Positions 26,875 to 39,085 of a stretch of DNA of 64,000 nucleotides are shown piece after piece. This stretch comes from Aptenodytes patagonicus (lineage: Eukaryota > Chordata > Aves > Sphenisciformes > Spheniscidae): assembly GCF_965638725.1 (NCBI RefSeq), contig NC_134949.1:134150969-134214968 (forward strand). The letters run 5' to 3'. Within the stretch, counting starts at the first letter, position 1, and each line of letters opens with the position of its first letter. Under the pieces are notes generated by a model. It saw nothing but the letters and a program-made list of their open reading frames with translations. It was not told the DNA's origin and searched no databases. A program made the position numbers and the translations under genes.

Positions 26875-29384
26875 CTCTCAGAGTCAAAATAAAGTGAGCT
26901 AGAGGGCAAATCTAGGTGTTCACAACCTCTCAGAACAACTTCTGATACAACTATTTGTCTGAATTACACTGCAGGTCATAAATTGTTTTTCAGTCACTCT
27001 TGTTATCCTGATGTTTTTTTCCAGCACTTCTTAAAATAATCTATTTTCTGGGGGTTTGGTTTTGTTTTTTGGTGTCCCATTCCCCTCCCCCCCCGCCCTG
27101 CCCCATTAATTTCCAAATCAGTGGATTTGATTCAGTGTTCTTATTTTTTAACCAAAAGATTTAGGGCATCCCCAGACAGGTAAATTGAACATTGAGCTAC
27201 AGGTTCAAACCATTTACCTATTCATTTTCAAAAATACTACTCCTGTAACCACTGGGAAATGGATTTGCATTCTTGTTACACACCTCTATGATCTAAATAA
27301 AAAAGAAAACCAAAGCTGGTAGAGAAGGTTCTGTGAAAATCTTTAAATCTGATAGTGAATCAAATGAATCTGTGTTGCTCTGTGATCTTCACTCTAATTG
27401 ATTAGAGTGTTGTAAGAAAGTAATCAACTTTTCAGCAGTCATCATATCTTGAACTTTTCAATTCATTAAAAGAGTCATTATCTGCTTCAGAAACACCTGC
27501 ATTGTTTCAGAATGGATAAAGTACATCCGTATGGTGATATGTATGAATATGTATTTCTGAGGCAAATTTAATATCATCCCTGGCATATAAAACTGAGTTA
27601 TGGAAATTGCTTCTTTTCTCTTGGCATAAGCAAAAAAAAAAAAAAAGCTGGTTTGCTTCTTGAACTAGATTTTCTCCATTGCCCTGAGTTAAGCACTTAA
27701 TTCTCAGCACCAGAAGAAAGGACTAAGCGTGTAAGACCATATGACCATAGAGGTAATAAAGCTACTTAAAGTAGAGCATAACTGTACCAGTTTACTGAAT
27801 AAAGTCAACAAAAGAATTCAGTCAGAAGCACTCATTTAAGGGTGAATTTAATGGAAATAAAAAATCACATACATTTTTCTGACTATTTGGTGTTTAATTA
27901 AAAAAAAAATCACATATCTCTTACATACAATTAAGTACCAAATAAATCTTTTGATATTCAGCAGTTTTATCTACTGGGAAACTGTAGATATGCTTTGACT
28001 ATACAAATTTTGCTGTGCCTAGTTATTCTACCTGTCTTGTTTCCATTCCCTTCTGCATGGCTCTTGGCCTGCAATGAAGAAGCTAAACAAATGTAAAGTT
28101 GCTAAAGCAAAGAGCAATGTGTTTCTCTATACATAACTCCAGGGTTCATTATTTTTATACCTGTTTTCATCAGTTCACTATGGGACTGTTAAGCTGTACT
28201 GTTTCACTGACCAAAATTGCTGGGCGGAGCAGAGTTACATGCCCTGATAGTAGATACGCAATACGCAACAAGGTTATCATGCAGGTACAGCTTTAAATTG
28301 GGAAAATAAAGTCACTCCTTCATTAACCCACTATTTATCACTGAATTAAAACACTGAAGTTTTCACTCGTTTTTAACAGTCAAATCAAAGATAATAGCAT
28401 GCAAATTGTGTGTATTATGTTGGAGTCTCACAATGTTGGATTTTTTTCCAGATAGTGTCCTTGAGGATATTAAGCATATGCTTAATTTTAGCATAATGCT
28501 AGGTTTCTGCATTGGAAAATCTGTTGCTTGATCTTCTTCCTGTTTGTTTATGTTTTCATTTAACTTAAGCAATTTAACACAAAGACCTAAAATACCACTC
28601 TGATGGCTTTAGATGATTATGAAAGAACAGGCCCTCCTATCCAGCTTTTCTAACCATATTTTCTTCTCCGCAGCCCCCTTCTGCAGGAACAGTGCATGTT
28701 TTCAAGAAATGTGACACAGATGTGAGATAGTATCTTCTATGTTTTGGAGAAAACTACTACAGATATGACTGGATCCTGAAGTTAGGGGCCCTGTAATGGC
28801 TACACAAGCATTTTCAGAGAAAAACTCAGGCTTTAGAGAACAAACACCTGCATGAAACCACCATACAAGGAAACAAAGAAGATTAAGGAAAGTGGAAGGG
28901 GAAGTTTTGCAGAATTTAATCTGCCCTGGAATATTTACTGGGTGAAAAGGGCTTTGGCACGTCATCAGCGGAGAACAAATAGGCCAATGTTCCCAATGGT
29001 GGTACTAGAAATGCTGATTACTCCATTGATGTTAACTATTTTTCTGAAAGTGGCACTTTGATCCAGAACATTTAATAGCCAGCATGATTCAGACCTTTGT
29101 GAATAGTGCTGACATTTCTCAATGCTTCATTGATGAGGAAATTGGCTGACCTCTGTTTCAGCTGATTAGAGAACCAAGTTTCCAATTTGTTTTTGTATGT
29201 TCAGCCAAATGAACATACCGTATTGAATATAGCCTGCGATATTTTAAAATTAAGGTGTACGCTAGGCCTGGTGTGGAATGGGGAATGAAGCAGGGAAGCC
29301 ATAACGTGGGGTGAATCTTAGCCTTATTGAATCTAGGGGAAAATTTTCTGCTGGCTTAAACAAAGCCATAATTACACTGGTAGA

Positions 29385-29605
29385 TTTGCTTCCCAATTCC
29401 ATTTTTGATTTGCTAGATAACCTCAGGCGAATAATTTCACCTCTTTGTTGCTTGTCCTCTCTGGCTTTGATCCTCTTCAGTCAATTGTGATAGTCTCTGT
29501 GCCAAACTGTTGACAGTCTCTTACTACTAGCTACAGAGTTCCTAAGCACAATGGCACTCTTATCTCAGTCTTTAGTTATCATCATCCTACATAAATGACA
29601 ATATA
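29385..29605 (+). mobile_element. Ancient SINE relic with L2/MIR-type tail, plus strand
   Basis: A weak MIR-like segment (GCTAGATAACCTCAGGCGAA, then TTTCACCTCTTTG) is followed by CCTAAGCACAATGGCACTCT and ATCTCAGTC, ending in CATAAATGA. From memory, the second block matches the common amniote tail CCTAGCACAATGGGG...CTGATCTCAG...AATAAAT. The two blocks may be separate insertions. Confidence 0.45.
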
Positions 29606-32594
29606 AAAGCAGACTGTATCAGGAAATCCATGAGCACTCCTTATTTTCACTGGGGCCAGTTGCAGAATTGCTGGGGATAATAATGAGTACTTACACATGA
29701 ACCCTCACTGAAGAGAATCTTTTGATAGCTACAGACAACAGCAAACACCTAAAACAGAAAACTGCAGTACTCTGGCATTGAAAGCAGTGTATTGATACAA
29801 AGTACCTATAAACCAGACAAGGTGAGAGAATTTAGAATAGGCTCTCTCACTGCATTCTTTCCCTTGCACTTATAGCACAGATTACAGATGATACGTCTGT
29901 TTCTGTGTCACAAAGCTTACTGCATGTCAACACTTACTCAGAGCAGGGCGATTTAGGGTGACAAGTACTACTTGAAATATGTCCTTTAACTTTCCTTATT
30001 TGTGAAACTTTAGGAGTTATCTTAAATTTAATTTTGTTGCATTTAAGGTCCAGATTTACGATGATATAATTTATTTTGGACATTACCGGTGACATTGTTC
30101 TGCCTGTCAATGGAAACATGAAAGAATATCATTATAATGAATATCCATGGGCTCACATAAATCACTCAAAATACTTCAGATATGCATGGAGATTTTCCAT
30201 TGACCCTGTAATGACTTTAATAAAACTGTTTCAACATGAGCTGTGTCAGCAACAGAGACATGAAATGATGGTGTTTCAGCAATATCACCTCAGCTTTTAA
30301 ATGTTTTGGAAAAATACTGTTAATTTTCTTTTAGTAGTGTATCATCCTTCCCAAATTACAGTCTCACAGTACAGCACAGACACCATATGCCAGGAACACA
30401 TGGGATTTCCTTTTTATGTTGCTTTATAACATCAGGGAGCTGTAGTTATTACTTGGATCAAATCAAAGATATTAGCAGTATGTCTACTCATCAAAATGAA
30501 GATGTGAAACCACTGTAGCTTTAATTTAGCCATAGGAATGAAGGTGATATAACTGACAGCCTGGAGGACTTGGATGGTGACTGTCATTTCCATCACATCA
30601 TTGCTACTCCTTCTAGACTTACTAAAACTACTCTTGTTTAATTTTGTGGAGTGGATAAAACCTTAGAGGACTTCCTTTGAACAGTCGGAGGCACGGCAAT
30701 TTTACATCAGCCCTAACACTGGTGTAATCCCAGTAATCAGAGACGAATGCCATGAGTCAGGGTGGAGTTCAGCATCGACCACAGAAGAGAATCAGACTCT
30801 TCATATCCTTTGATAAGCAAGACCTTGGAAAAAAACCCAAAACACTCACCCAGTTTCAGTTATAGTAAGGTAATTTTTCTCTATCCTCTTTCCACATTTT
30901 TAATTATAGTCTAACCTGCTTCAAAGTGAACTGCTTTTCGCTTACCAGGAAAGACTGACAAAGATTCAGGCTGGCTATGACATAGAAACTTTTATAAGAA
31001 CTGAACTGCTATGGGATTTGGAGGTGGAAGGGGAGACTGTTGAAAGGAAAAGGAGGTCTCCAGGGAACTTCTGAGATTTGTGTGTATAAAGAACTAACCC
31101 GTGTCAAGTTTGGTAAAGAAAAGTGCACCAGTTTGCTTTAGCAGTAGTAAAAAGAAGCTACAAAATATCAGATTAAGTTTTCTATGCTTTATGTGGGAAC
31201 TATTATTGTAAGAACACAACACAGCTAATTAAAAGTAAAAAGTCATACTTCAAATCAAAAGTAAACGTGGCTGTTTTACTCCAAACTATCCCTCATGTAA
31301 TTGCTAAAAGTTTTAGTGATTAACATCTATAGTCAGAAACATCCTCATTTCTCATTCTCAGACCATGCTCCTGAAGTTCTGAGATTAAAAGTCCAAGGTA
31401 GTGATGTGATTTACTGTGTTACAGGTGTATGGAGAAAACTTGTCCTTGAAAAGAGTGAAAGGTTTGAACTGAATATGTTTCTGGATGCAAGAAAGAGACA
31501 ATGAAGTGTCAATGATGACATTTTAGGGGTTTTTTTTTCTCCTTCTGACATGGACCCTCTGCATGGTGCATACTGGTAAGCAACATAAATGATGAAGGTG
31601 TGAAAGAAGGAAATCCCAATCTTCCTCTTCTAAGGCAACCACATTTTCAAAGCCCAAACCTGGAAAGACATGCCTTGAGATGATAGTGAAATTAGTGAAA
31701 TAGCGAAAGTCACATTCTAGTGATATTTCACTAGAAACAGAGAGGTACATGAAGTATGGTTTCCACAGATTGGAAGAAGAAAAAGAGGATGCCTTCCTTC
31801 TCTAAATCCAACTCCCTATCCTGTTTCTAAACCCAAACTAACAACCCCCTAGCAACAGGTTACCAAAAAGGAGAATAAAGGGACATATATTTATCAATCT
31901 TTCTTATTTCTATGGACCAACTATCTTCATTCTGCCTGTCCTTAAAAGGTCTCTCTCCTCTTGCAAGCCCTACTGTATTTTCAGTTCTTTTTCCTTTTCC
32001 TTTCTCTATTTCTCATCACTTCCAGTTTTGGAAGTGATTTTCCACTTCCAGTTTTCTAAGTTAAGGTTTTCCTCAACATGCCCGCTTACTGTCCTTCATT
32101 TTCTATTTCACACGTACATCTTATGGCTACTCTATCACCATCCAGTGGTAGTGTCTTTCATCCTTCTTTGCAGTGACCTATTCTTTTGCTCATTCACACA
32201 TTTCTCCTCCATCATGGGTGCTTCTCACCTAGCAACAACATGCATGTGTTTCACTTGCTTGCCCCTCTGAACTAAAGCCGCTAGAACGGACATCAGAGAC
32301 TAACAATTTTTTGCTCAGTAACTTTTCTGTTCAATGCTTTGCATTTTCCTGGATATCCAAAAAAAAACCCTCAGCAGATGATTCAGTAAAGATAAACAAA
32401 CTTCCTCCTCTTTTAATTCAGCATTCAGTGTCTCCACCTTCTTGTCATGGTCACTGAAAAACCCACAAACCCTTCATATTCACCAAATGTAGAGAAGTGT
32501 AACACTAGCCAATAATATTAATTTAAAGATGATTAAATCATAAGAAAATTTTATTTTTTATTTCAGTTCCCTGAACCAAAATGAAATGAGAAAG

Positions 32595-32629
32595 GTATAT
32601 ATATACATCAATGCTGTATATATATATCA
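32595..32629. repeat. (TA)n dinucleotide tracts
   Basis: Two short TA runs flank ACATCAATGCTG, and ATCAATGC is repeated after the second run, giving a roughly 20-base imperfect duplication. Confidence 0.8.
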
Positions 32630-33021
32630 ATGCAATCTTTGCTTCTAAGCGAATAAAAAAAAAAATTAACACATAACATGCGTTATCCAAAGTTAACATA
32701 ATATAAATGGCATTCTCTTACGGAAACACAATAATTTCTAGTTCTAAATGAAGTTCCTTTACTGCTTGATTAGTATTCATGGCAGAACAATCTAAACATT
32801 ATTGATTGCCTATGACACCCTTATTGAACAATTAACTCTGAAATACCATGTGATCCTTGATTTGTGTGGGGTTTTAAGTGAAATTTATGCTATTGATTTC
32901 AGTGTTATTATCCCAGTATTGAGAGGTTTCAGAATGTTCTGAGAAGTGGACCTAAAAAATGCAAGCCTAACCACTCAAGTCTGTAGACATTGAAAGCATC
33001 AGAAGATTCAAACTCTCACAA

Positions 33022-33300
33022 CCTTTCCTTTCCTTTCCTTTCCTTTCCTTTCCTTTCCTTTCCTTTCCTTTCCTTTCCTTTCCTTTCCTTTCCTTTCCTT
33101 TCCTTTCCTTTCCTTTCCTTTCCTTTCCTTTCCTTTCCTTTCCTTTCCTTTCCTTTCCTTTCCTTTCCTTTCCTTTCCTTTCCTTTCCTTTCCTTTCCTT
33201 TCCTTTCCTTGCCTTTCCTTGCCTTGCCTTGCCTTGCCTTGCCTTGCCTTGCCTTGCCTTGCCTTGCCTTGCCTTGCCTTGCCTGCCTTTGCCTTGCCTT
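33022..33300. repeat. Composite pentamer satellite (CCTTT)n then (GCCTT)n
   Basis: About 38 nearly perfect copies of CCTTT (33022-33210) change abruptly into about 17 copies of GCCTT (33211-33300), with one irregular spot at 33281-33290. The unit-length pattern creates open frames on both strands (KERKG or LSFPF repeats) that are artefacts. The strand is nearly pure pyrimidine in the first part. Confidence 0.97.
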
Positions 33301-35059
33301 TTCTTTGTTTTTTTCATAATACTGTGTGCATCTTTCTAACACAGTGCATTACATGAAACTTTTCAGTTAGGAGGAGCCTAAATAATTTTTCTTCCTCTTC
33401 TCTCCAGCGAATTACTTCTGTAAATACAATAGCATAGAGATATGGTGAGGTTAAACCCACTCCACTGCAAAGTTTTTTTGCAGGAGATAGATGAGATGGC
33501 AGGTACAAGAACTCGTAGCAAAGATTTGACAATGAACAAACTGGCCTTGCTACAAAAAATTTTGCTTCTTTACTGTGCTGTACTCATTATCCAGAGGAAC
33601 TACAGAATTAGTGCTAAGCAGCTCTGCTTTCATCTTCATCAACTCTGTTTTCTAGAAGCATAAACCACTAGGTCTTTAGGTGAGTTCATACTTACTGCTC
33701 AGCTAAGCCAATTGTGTGGGTAGAGAGACCAAACAAGGGTTTGACATGAGAGAGAGAGACTAAAGAAATGCACACTTATGAAAGTACAATACTTCAGTAC
33801 TAACCCTTCAACAGAAGTTGTTTACAGAATCAAATAGCTTCAGTGCATGCCCTTCTTTAAATTGACTGTTTAAGAAGTCTGAACTAGGCAGGCTACATCA
33901 AGGTAATAGCCAGGCACAGATCTCTCTCCTGTACCCCATGATCAAACACTCAAAAACGTAATCCTTGTAATTAAATAAAAAATATCATGAACAAGCCACA
34001 GCTTATGCACATATCTACCACTCTTCAAGAAGATACCGTGGTGTAATTAAAAATGGCAAAGTTTTTGAAAGACTAAAAAGATGACAAAATGAAAAGATTT
34101 TAAAGTATCAATGCATTACTGTCAATGTTTAATTAATACCAAACAGCAGAGAAAAGAGGGTATATGCAGTCCAACATGTAAACAAGACATAAACAAAGAA
34201 TTCTAAGTCCTGTCATTTTCTCCTGCCTTGTTTTTGCAGCTAGTGATAATGAGAAACAAAATTGTCTGTCCACATGACTCTGCTGACCTGCCTAATATTT
34301 TTTGCTTCAGAAACACTGCTTGTGATGTTCTCTAATGATGTAAGGTCACAGAGAAAGCATTGCAAGGTAGTATCAGTGCAAAGCTTGGGGTGCCCACCTA
34401 AGATGGAAGTGCCTGGTGCAATAATATCTACAACCACACATACTAGAAGCTACACAGTAGAAGACTTGCAATGTGTCTTAACAGCTCTGGAGATGCAAGA
34501 GGAATTATACTAAAATCGATGTACTACTGGAAAAGTGAAAGAGGGCATCTGAGAAAAAACACATCTAGAGCTATTGCCAAGAAGTATTATGAAGGTGGTG
34601 ATAATAGCTAAAAAAAAAAGGATACAAGTTGAACAATTAAAGGATTTGAGATAATGAAAGTTACTGTAAAAGAAGACATACGTTTGACTACTGTATTGAG
34701 TTACTGTGTTCTAGCCAAACCATAAAGGTATTTTTAAAAATAATTGGCAAGTGTTGAATCAACGTTAATAGTTTTGCAGTACCTTAGTACTGCAATAGTA
34801 CCTTAATACTTATCTGCCTGTTTAACAGTTGATGATTACCACTTTAAGGTTCTGAAACGGCTTGAGTAGCCACATCTTAATGCCCAGCACAAAGTGGGAA
34901 GAAGTTTGCAGCTTTGCCTGCATTCTGTACCAACCAAGGCTGATTTACAACAATTCAAGTGCTTCACTATAGGCTTGCAATTCTGCTCGTCATTACATTT
35001 CTTAGTTACACTCTACCTGCAGACCTACCCAATTGCATCTTTGTTTAGCTGATTCTGAG

Positions 35060-35720
35060 AATGCCTAAATTGTCAGAGCCAAGAGTACTTCTGAGCTCTT
35101 TGACCAGCAATGTCCAGCTCTTGACTTGGGTGAACCCCAAGCATGCTTCTTCTTCTTCTTCTTCCCTTCTTCTTCCTGGACCTTGGTGTCCATGGGAAGT
35201 AGCCTTGTTTCAGGAAGCAGCAGGAGCGGCCTTATCTGCAAAGGAAGGTGAGCCGGAAGCTGAAGATCACGAGGCAGACAGGGGCTGTTTCCTCATCGAC
35301 AAGGCATGCATTCCCACAGTACCCCAACAAGTAGAGCGGAGCAGGTCCAGTGACAATGACCAGGGTCAGCCATAGTCCAGTGATAGCAGGCAAGCCTGTA
35401 GCAGGTCCAAGGTGAAGCCAGGAAGTCAAGGCAGAGGGCTCAAAGTCAGGATCAGCAAGGTACAGGGCCAGGCACAGGCATATCTACAACATAATTCAGA
35501 CAAGGAGCAAGGGTCTGAGCATAAAAGCAACTACTGAACAAAGTGGGGGAGGCCCCCAACGAGGCTTCTCACAGCTCTGTCTCACATAGCTCTGATCTAA
35601 CGTTACACAACTGCACGTTCAGAGCTGGCTTTGAGCGTAGGCGGCTAAACCCTAAGGGTGGGGGGAAAGATGTTGCAGAACCTCTACACCTCACTTAGGG
35701 CCATGGCACCCTGCCTGCAT
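35060..35720. repeat. GC-richer unclassified block, possibly an old interspersed repeat
   Basis: The sequence is richer in GC than its surroundings, with recurring AGCAGGTCCA (35339 and 35400) and AAGTCAGG-like words. The 104-codon plus-strand frame starting at 35061 runs through the CTT tract and has no recognisable domain. Family not identified. Confidence 0.35.
35146..35176. repeat. (CTT)n trinucleotide tract
   Basis: About nine CTT units occur with one CCC interruption, at the left edge of a GC-richer block. Confidence 0.85.
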
Positions 35721-36339
35721 GAATTAAAAGAAAAGTACAGGGTGCTGTGGCCAAGTCCCTGATCTGGACAACATGAACAAGGGGATCACGGAGTACACTA
35801 TAATATACCACTCTGTCTAGGTCCAGCCAAAAGTAACCACTCAGAGGCAACATTCTTTTTAGGTTTCTGGTAAGGCATTTTCCCGAGTGACATGACATAC
35901 CATTTAAAACATCAGCACTATGCAGTACCAATAAAGGACTTAAAAAAGTAAAAAATTAAATGGACAAAGCACACTTATTGAGAAGAATATTTCCATCTCT
36001 AACTCAAAGGATGCCTAGACATTCTTGGATGATGATGATCAATGGTGATGAGGAGAAGTAATCCTAGGCCAAAAAAGCTCTCCTCTTGGATTGCTGGACC
36101 TGTTTATATGAAATGCGCTATAATGCAGCCAAATTAAAAATTGAAACAAGAAAGCCATCCTACCTCTGTTAATAAACAGCTCTGCTGTGGAAAGGAGAAG
36201 ATCAGAAAATTATTTAGGAAGTTGCAGCAGACAAGCAATCTAACATGAGTTCCCAGTGCAATAATGACTCAAAAAGGCTAATATGATCCTTTAATGTACG
36301 AGGCCTAGAGTAATGAATGTGAGTTGGGGAATGACTATA

Positions 36340-36790
36340 TCTCTCTATATAGCAGTGGTGAGAACAGTATAATTGGAATACTCTGTGCAGTTCTGATGTC
36401 CACAGTTCAAAGGGTGTTAGAAATTGGCAAAAGTGTTGCAACGGACACAAAGGGTATCAATGGAATAGGTCTTAAGAGAAAAAAAATGTTCAAAGTGTTA
36501 GTTTGCAAGCTCTACCTGTAACCTAAAATCTGTTTTACGTGTTAAAAAAGGAGTTACTATTGACAGGAATAATTCCTGTGTTCTTAAATTAATAGGCAAA
36601 GGTGTATCAGAAGCCTAGAAGTTATAAGCTGAATCTGGGAAGTAGTAGCACAGTGTTAATTTTATATAGTAAGAATGATAAAAACCTGGATAAACAGCCA
36701 GTGGAGTGGTGGGCTTTTATCTCTTGGACTGAGTTTCTGAATCAAAATTGAATGGTTTCCTGCAAAGGCATAGAGATGAGCAGAAGTTGC
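36340..36790 (+). mobile_element. Worn CR1-like remnant, plus strand
   Basis: GGAATACTCTGTGCAGTTCT followed by CCACAGTTCAAAG resembles the LEYCVQFWSPQFK block near the end of CR1 ORF2. Further downstream TGGTGGGCTTTTATC and ATCAAAATTGAATGGTTTCC resemble the LFSFPSLETF-like tail region. Homology is patchy, no frame survives and the boundaries are guesses. Confidence 0.5.
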
Positions 36791-39064
36791 ACTTCCGTCA
36801 GCAAAAGCTCAGTGTTTAACTTTAGGAAGTCCAACAAGGGGAGCTGACAGTTCCAGCCAGCCTTAAATTCTCTGAATCTCAGACTAGCCAAGGATGTTGT
36901 CTGGCTGCAGCTGAGCTAGATTAAGATGTTAGCACTTCTCACTGTACTTTGAGCTATCAATGACTGCAAGTACACTAGATGTACCAGCATAACTGCTGGG
37001 TCACTCCCTAATCCAGTTTTTTTGAAATGATCTAGGTTAGCAAAATCCTTTGTTTAAAGAGGGTAAACTAACCTGATTATTTTGACAAAACTGAAGATGA
37101 TGTCTATCTCGTCTGCCAGCAGAACAGAATGCCAAATGATTTTCCTGTTAGCTACAGAATGTGTACAAATTTAGAAACCTGGTGGATTGTGATTGAAGCA
37201 AAGAATGTAGCCAAAGAACTGCAGAAGTTATTTGAAGATCAAAAATATTTGCAATATAGATTTTAGATTTTAGGGTGAACCTATAAATCATTTATGCATC
37301 CATCAAACTCATGTATGAAGAATGGTAGAATGGAGATTAATACATTTTCTAATACCATAACATGAACCTGATGTAATGAGAAATGATATCACTGATCCAC
37401 CAGGACGGTATTTTTAAATTTCCAACTTGAGTGAAATATATCTGAATTAAAACCTACGGAAAGATGTATGGATTTTAAAAGCTCTCACATTGATTTTCAG
37501 ATAAAATGCATGCTAACTTATAAGGCTATTTGAATGCAAAATTTTTATTAGCAGCATATCCTATGATATTACTCAAATGTAAGTGTATTTGTGAACTTGT
37601 CAGTCTCAGGCAATCAGCTGCAATAACATGCATTTATACAGAAATTTCAACTTAATAATTGGTGTAATGGATACAGTGTCCTATTGCCACAGTAGTGCTA
37701 GAATGTGTTTTATTCTTTATGCCACAACCTTGAACACTGTATTAAAGAGCTTAATTTGCCAGCTTTTTGCCTGTTATTCATCTGTTGTTCTGTATCAGCA
37801 ATGTATTCCTCAAGCCAAATAAATGTAACGAGCTCAGTAACTGAAAGTTATTTCTACGCTAATATTTTATAACACAATTCCCTTATCCAAATGTCATTAG
37901 CAAGAGTACAGATCAATTTCAGATAGTATTTAAAAGATTAATTTAAAAACAAAGATTGCTACAAGCCCTCTCACTCCTACCCCTAGTTTTTCTGCTCGCA
38001 AGCTTCAGGGTTTTACCTCCCTGAGGGAGCAGTTCCATATGGTGGCTGAGTGGAAAAATGGCTCGCAGCAGTGGTCCTGCTCTTTACCCTTTCTCCTCCC
38101 ACTCCTGGGAGGGAGGTCAGGCCACTCCTTTCCACCTGCTCTGGCACGCATCTGATCCCTAGCTGAATGAATTGAGTTCAGTAAACTGGCAGAAAACTAC
38201 GTTTTTTCTTGATGGGTTAGTTTTTGCTGATTCAGCCAAGCAGAATTCTGCCGTTTCACATGACTGTTACAGCTTCTCAGGTTGGGCAGAAACTTCAAAA
38301 GCATCACTGGGGAAAATAAAGCAAGGAGAGCACATTTGAAGGTATCTCATTTCTCTGCTATCTTTCTTGTAATGACTGTTATAAAAATGCTGCCAGCTTA
38401 GTAAAAGGATTTGGCTCGCCAAGGAGTCAGATGAGTGCCAGAGCTGGCACAAGGAAAGCAGTGGCAGCAAGTGCATATGTAGGAGTCATCTCTTTCAGCT
38501 CCAATGAGCTACTAGATTGGCTCAGCCAGTCTTATGGAACTGCACCCTTAAGCAAGCCACACTGGAAGATGTTTGGGAGCCGTATGAACTCACTTTGGAC
38601 AAAAAAAGAAATGATTACTTATATTTAAATACTGAGATGTCCAACCCCAACAGCATACTTAAATGTATTTAGATTAGATCCTTAGATTGCTAGGACCCAC
38701 AGCTCTTCTTTACAGCGGAGGTCCAAAGGACCCCTGTTAATGCTAACCTATTAAAGCCCAAAGATCGATTAATCTTTTTTGATGGGAAGGAGCTGAGTGC
38801 CTTTAACTGGAAAAAGTTTGCAGTGTTGCTTCTCTTCCCCTAATTTTGCCTCCCCCGAAACCTAGTTGCATTAGTTATGGTGAATTAGCGTATGGGTGCA
38901 AGAAAAAAAGGTCTGGGATGTGTGAAGGCCTCCTTAAATTGGCTATCTGCCAGTGGAAATATGACAGTGAAGTGTATGGTCCAGTAACAGTAAATTTAAA
39001 TTCAGGATTCCTACCTCTGTATCCAAAATGCCATGGCCACATGATGCAAAGCACTGATATGACC

Positions 39065-39085
39065 AATAAAATAAAATAAAATAAA
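39065..39085. repeat. (AATAA)n pentamer tract
   Basis: Four copies of AATAA/AAATA occur in tandem. The AATAAA strings here are a repeat by-product and should not be read as polyadenylation signals. Confidence 0.8.

Larger units (their letters stand above)
21456..33021. other. Intergenic desert
   Basis: This is 11.5 kb of AT-rich sequence between the CR1 and the pentamer satellite. Listed microsatellites and one SINE relic are the only structures. The longest frames (110-111 codons at 21849-22184 and 25302-25634, minus strand) show no domain, signal peptide or conserved motif that I can recognise. Confidence 0.65.

Noticed and set aside
32967-33342. Overlapping open frames of 108-116 codons on both strands with KERKG/LSFPF repeats
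   Set aside because: They are translations of the pentamer satellite; the frames stay open only because the unit contains no stop.
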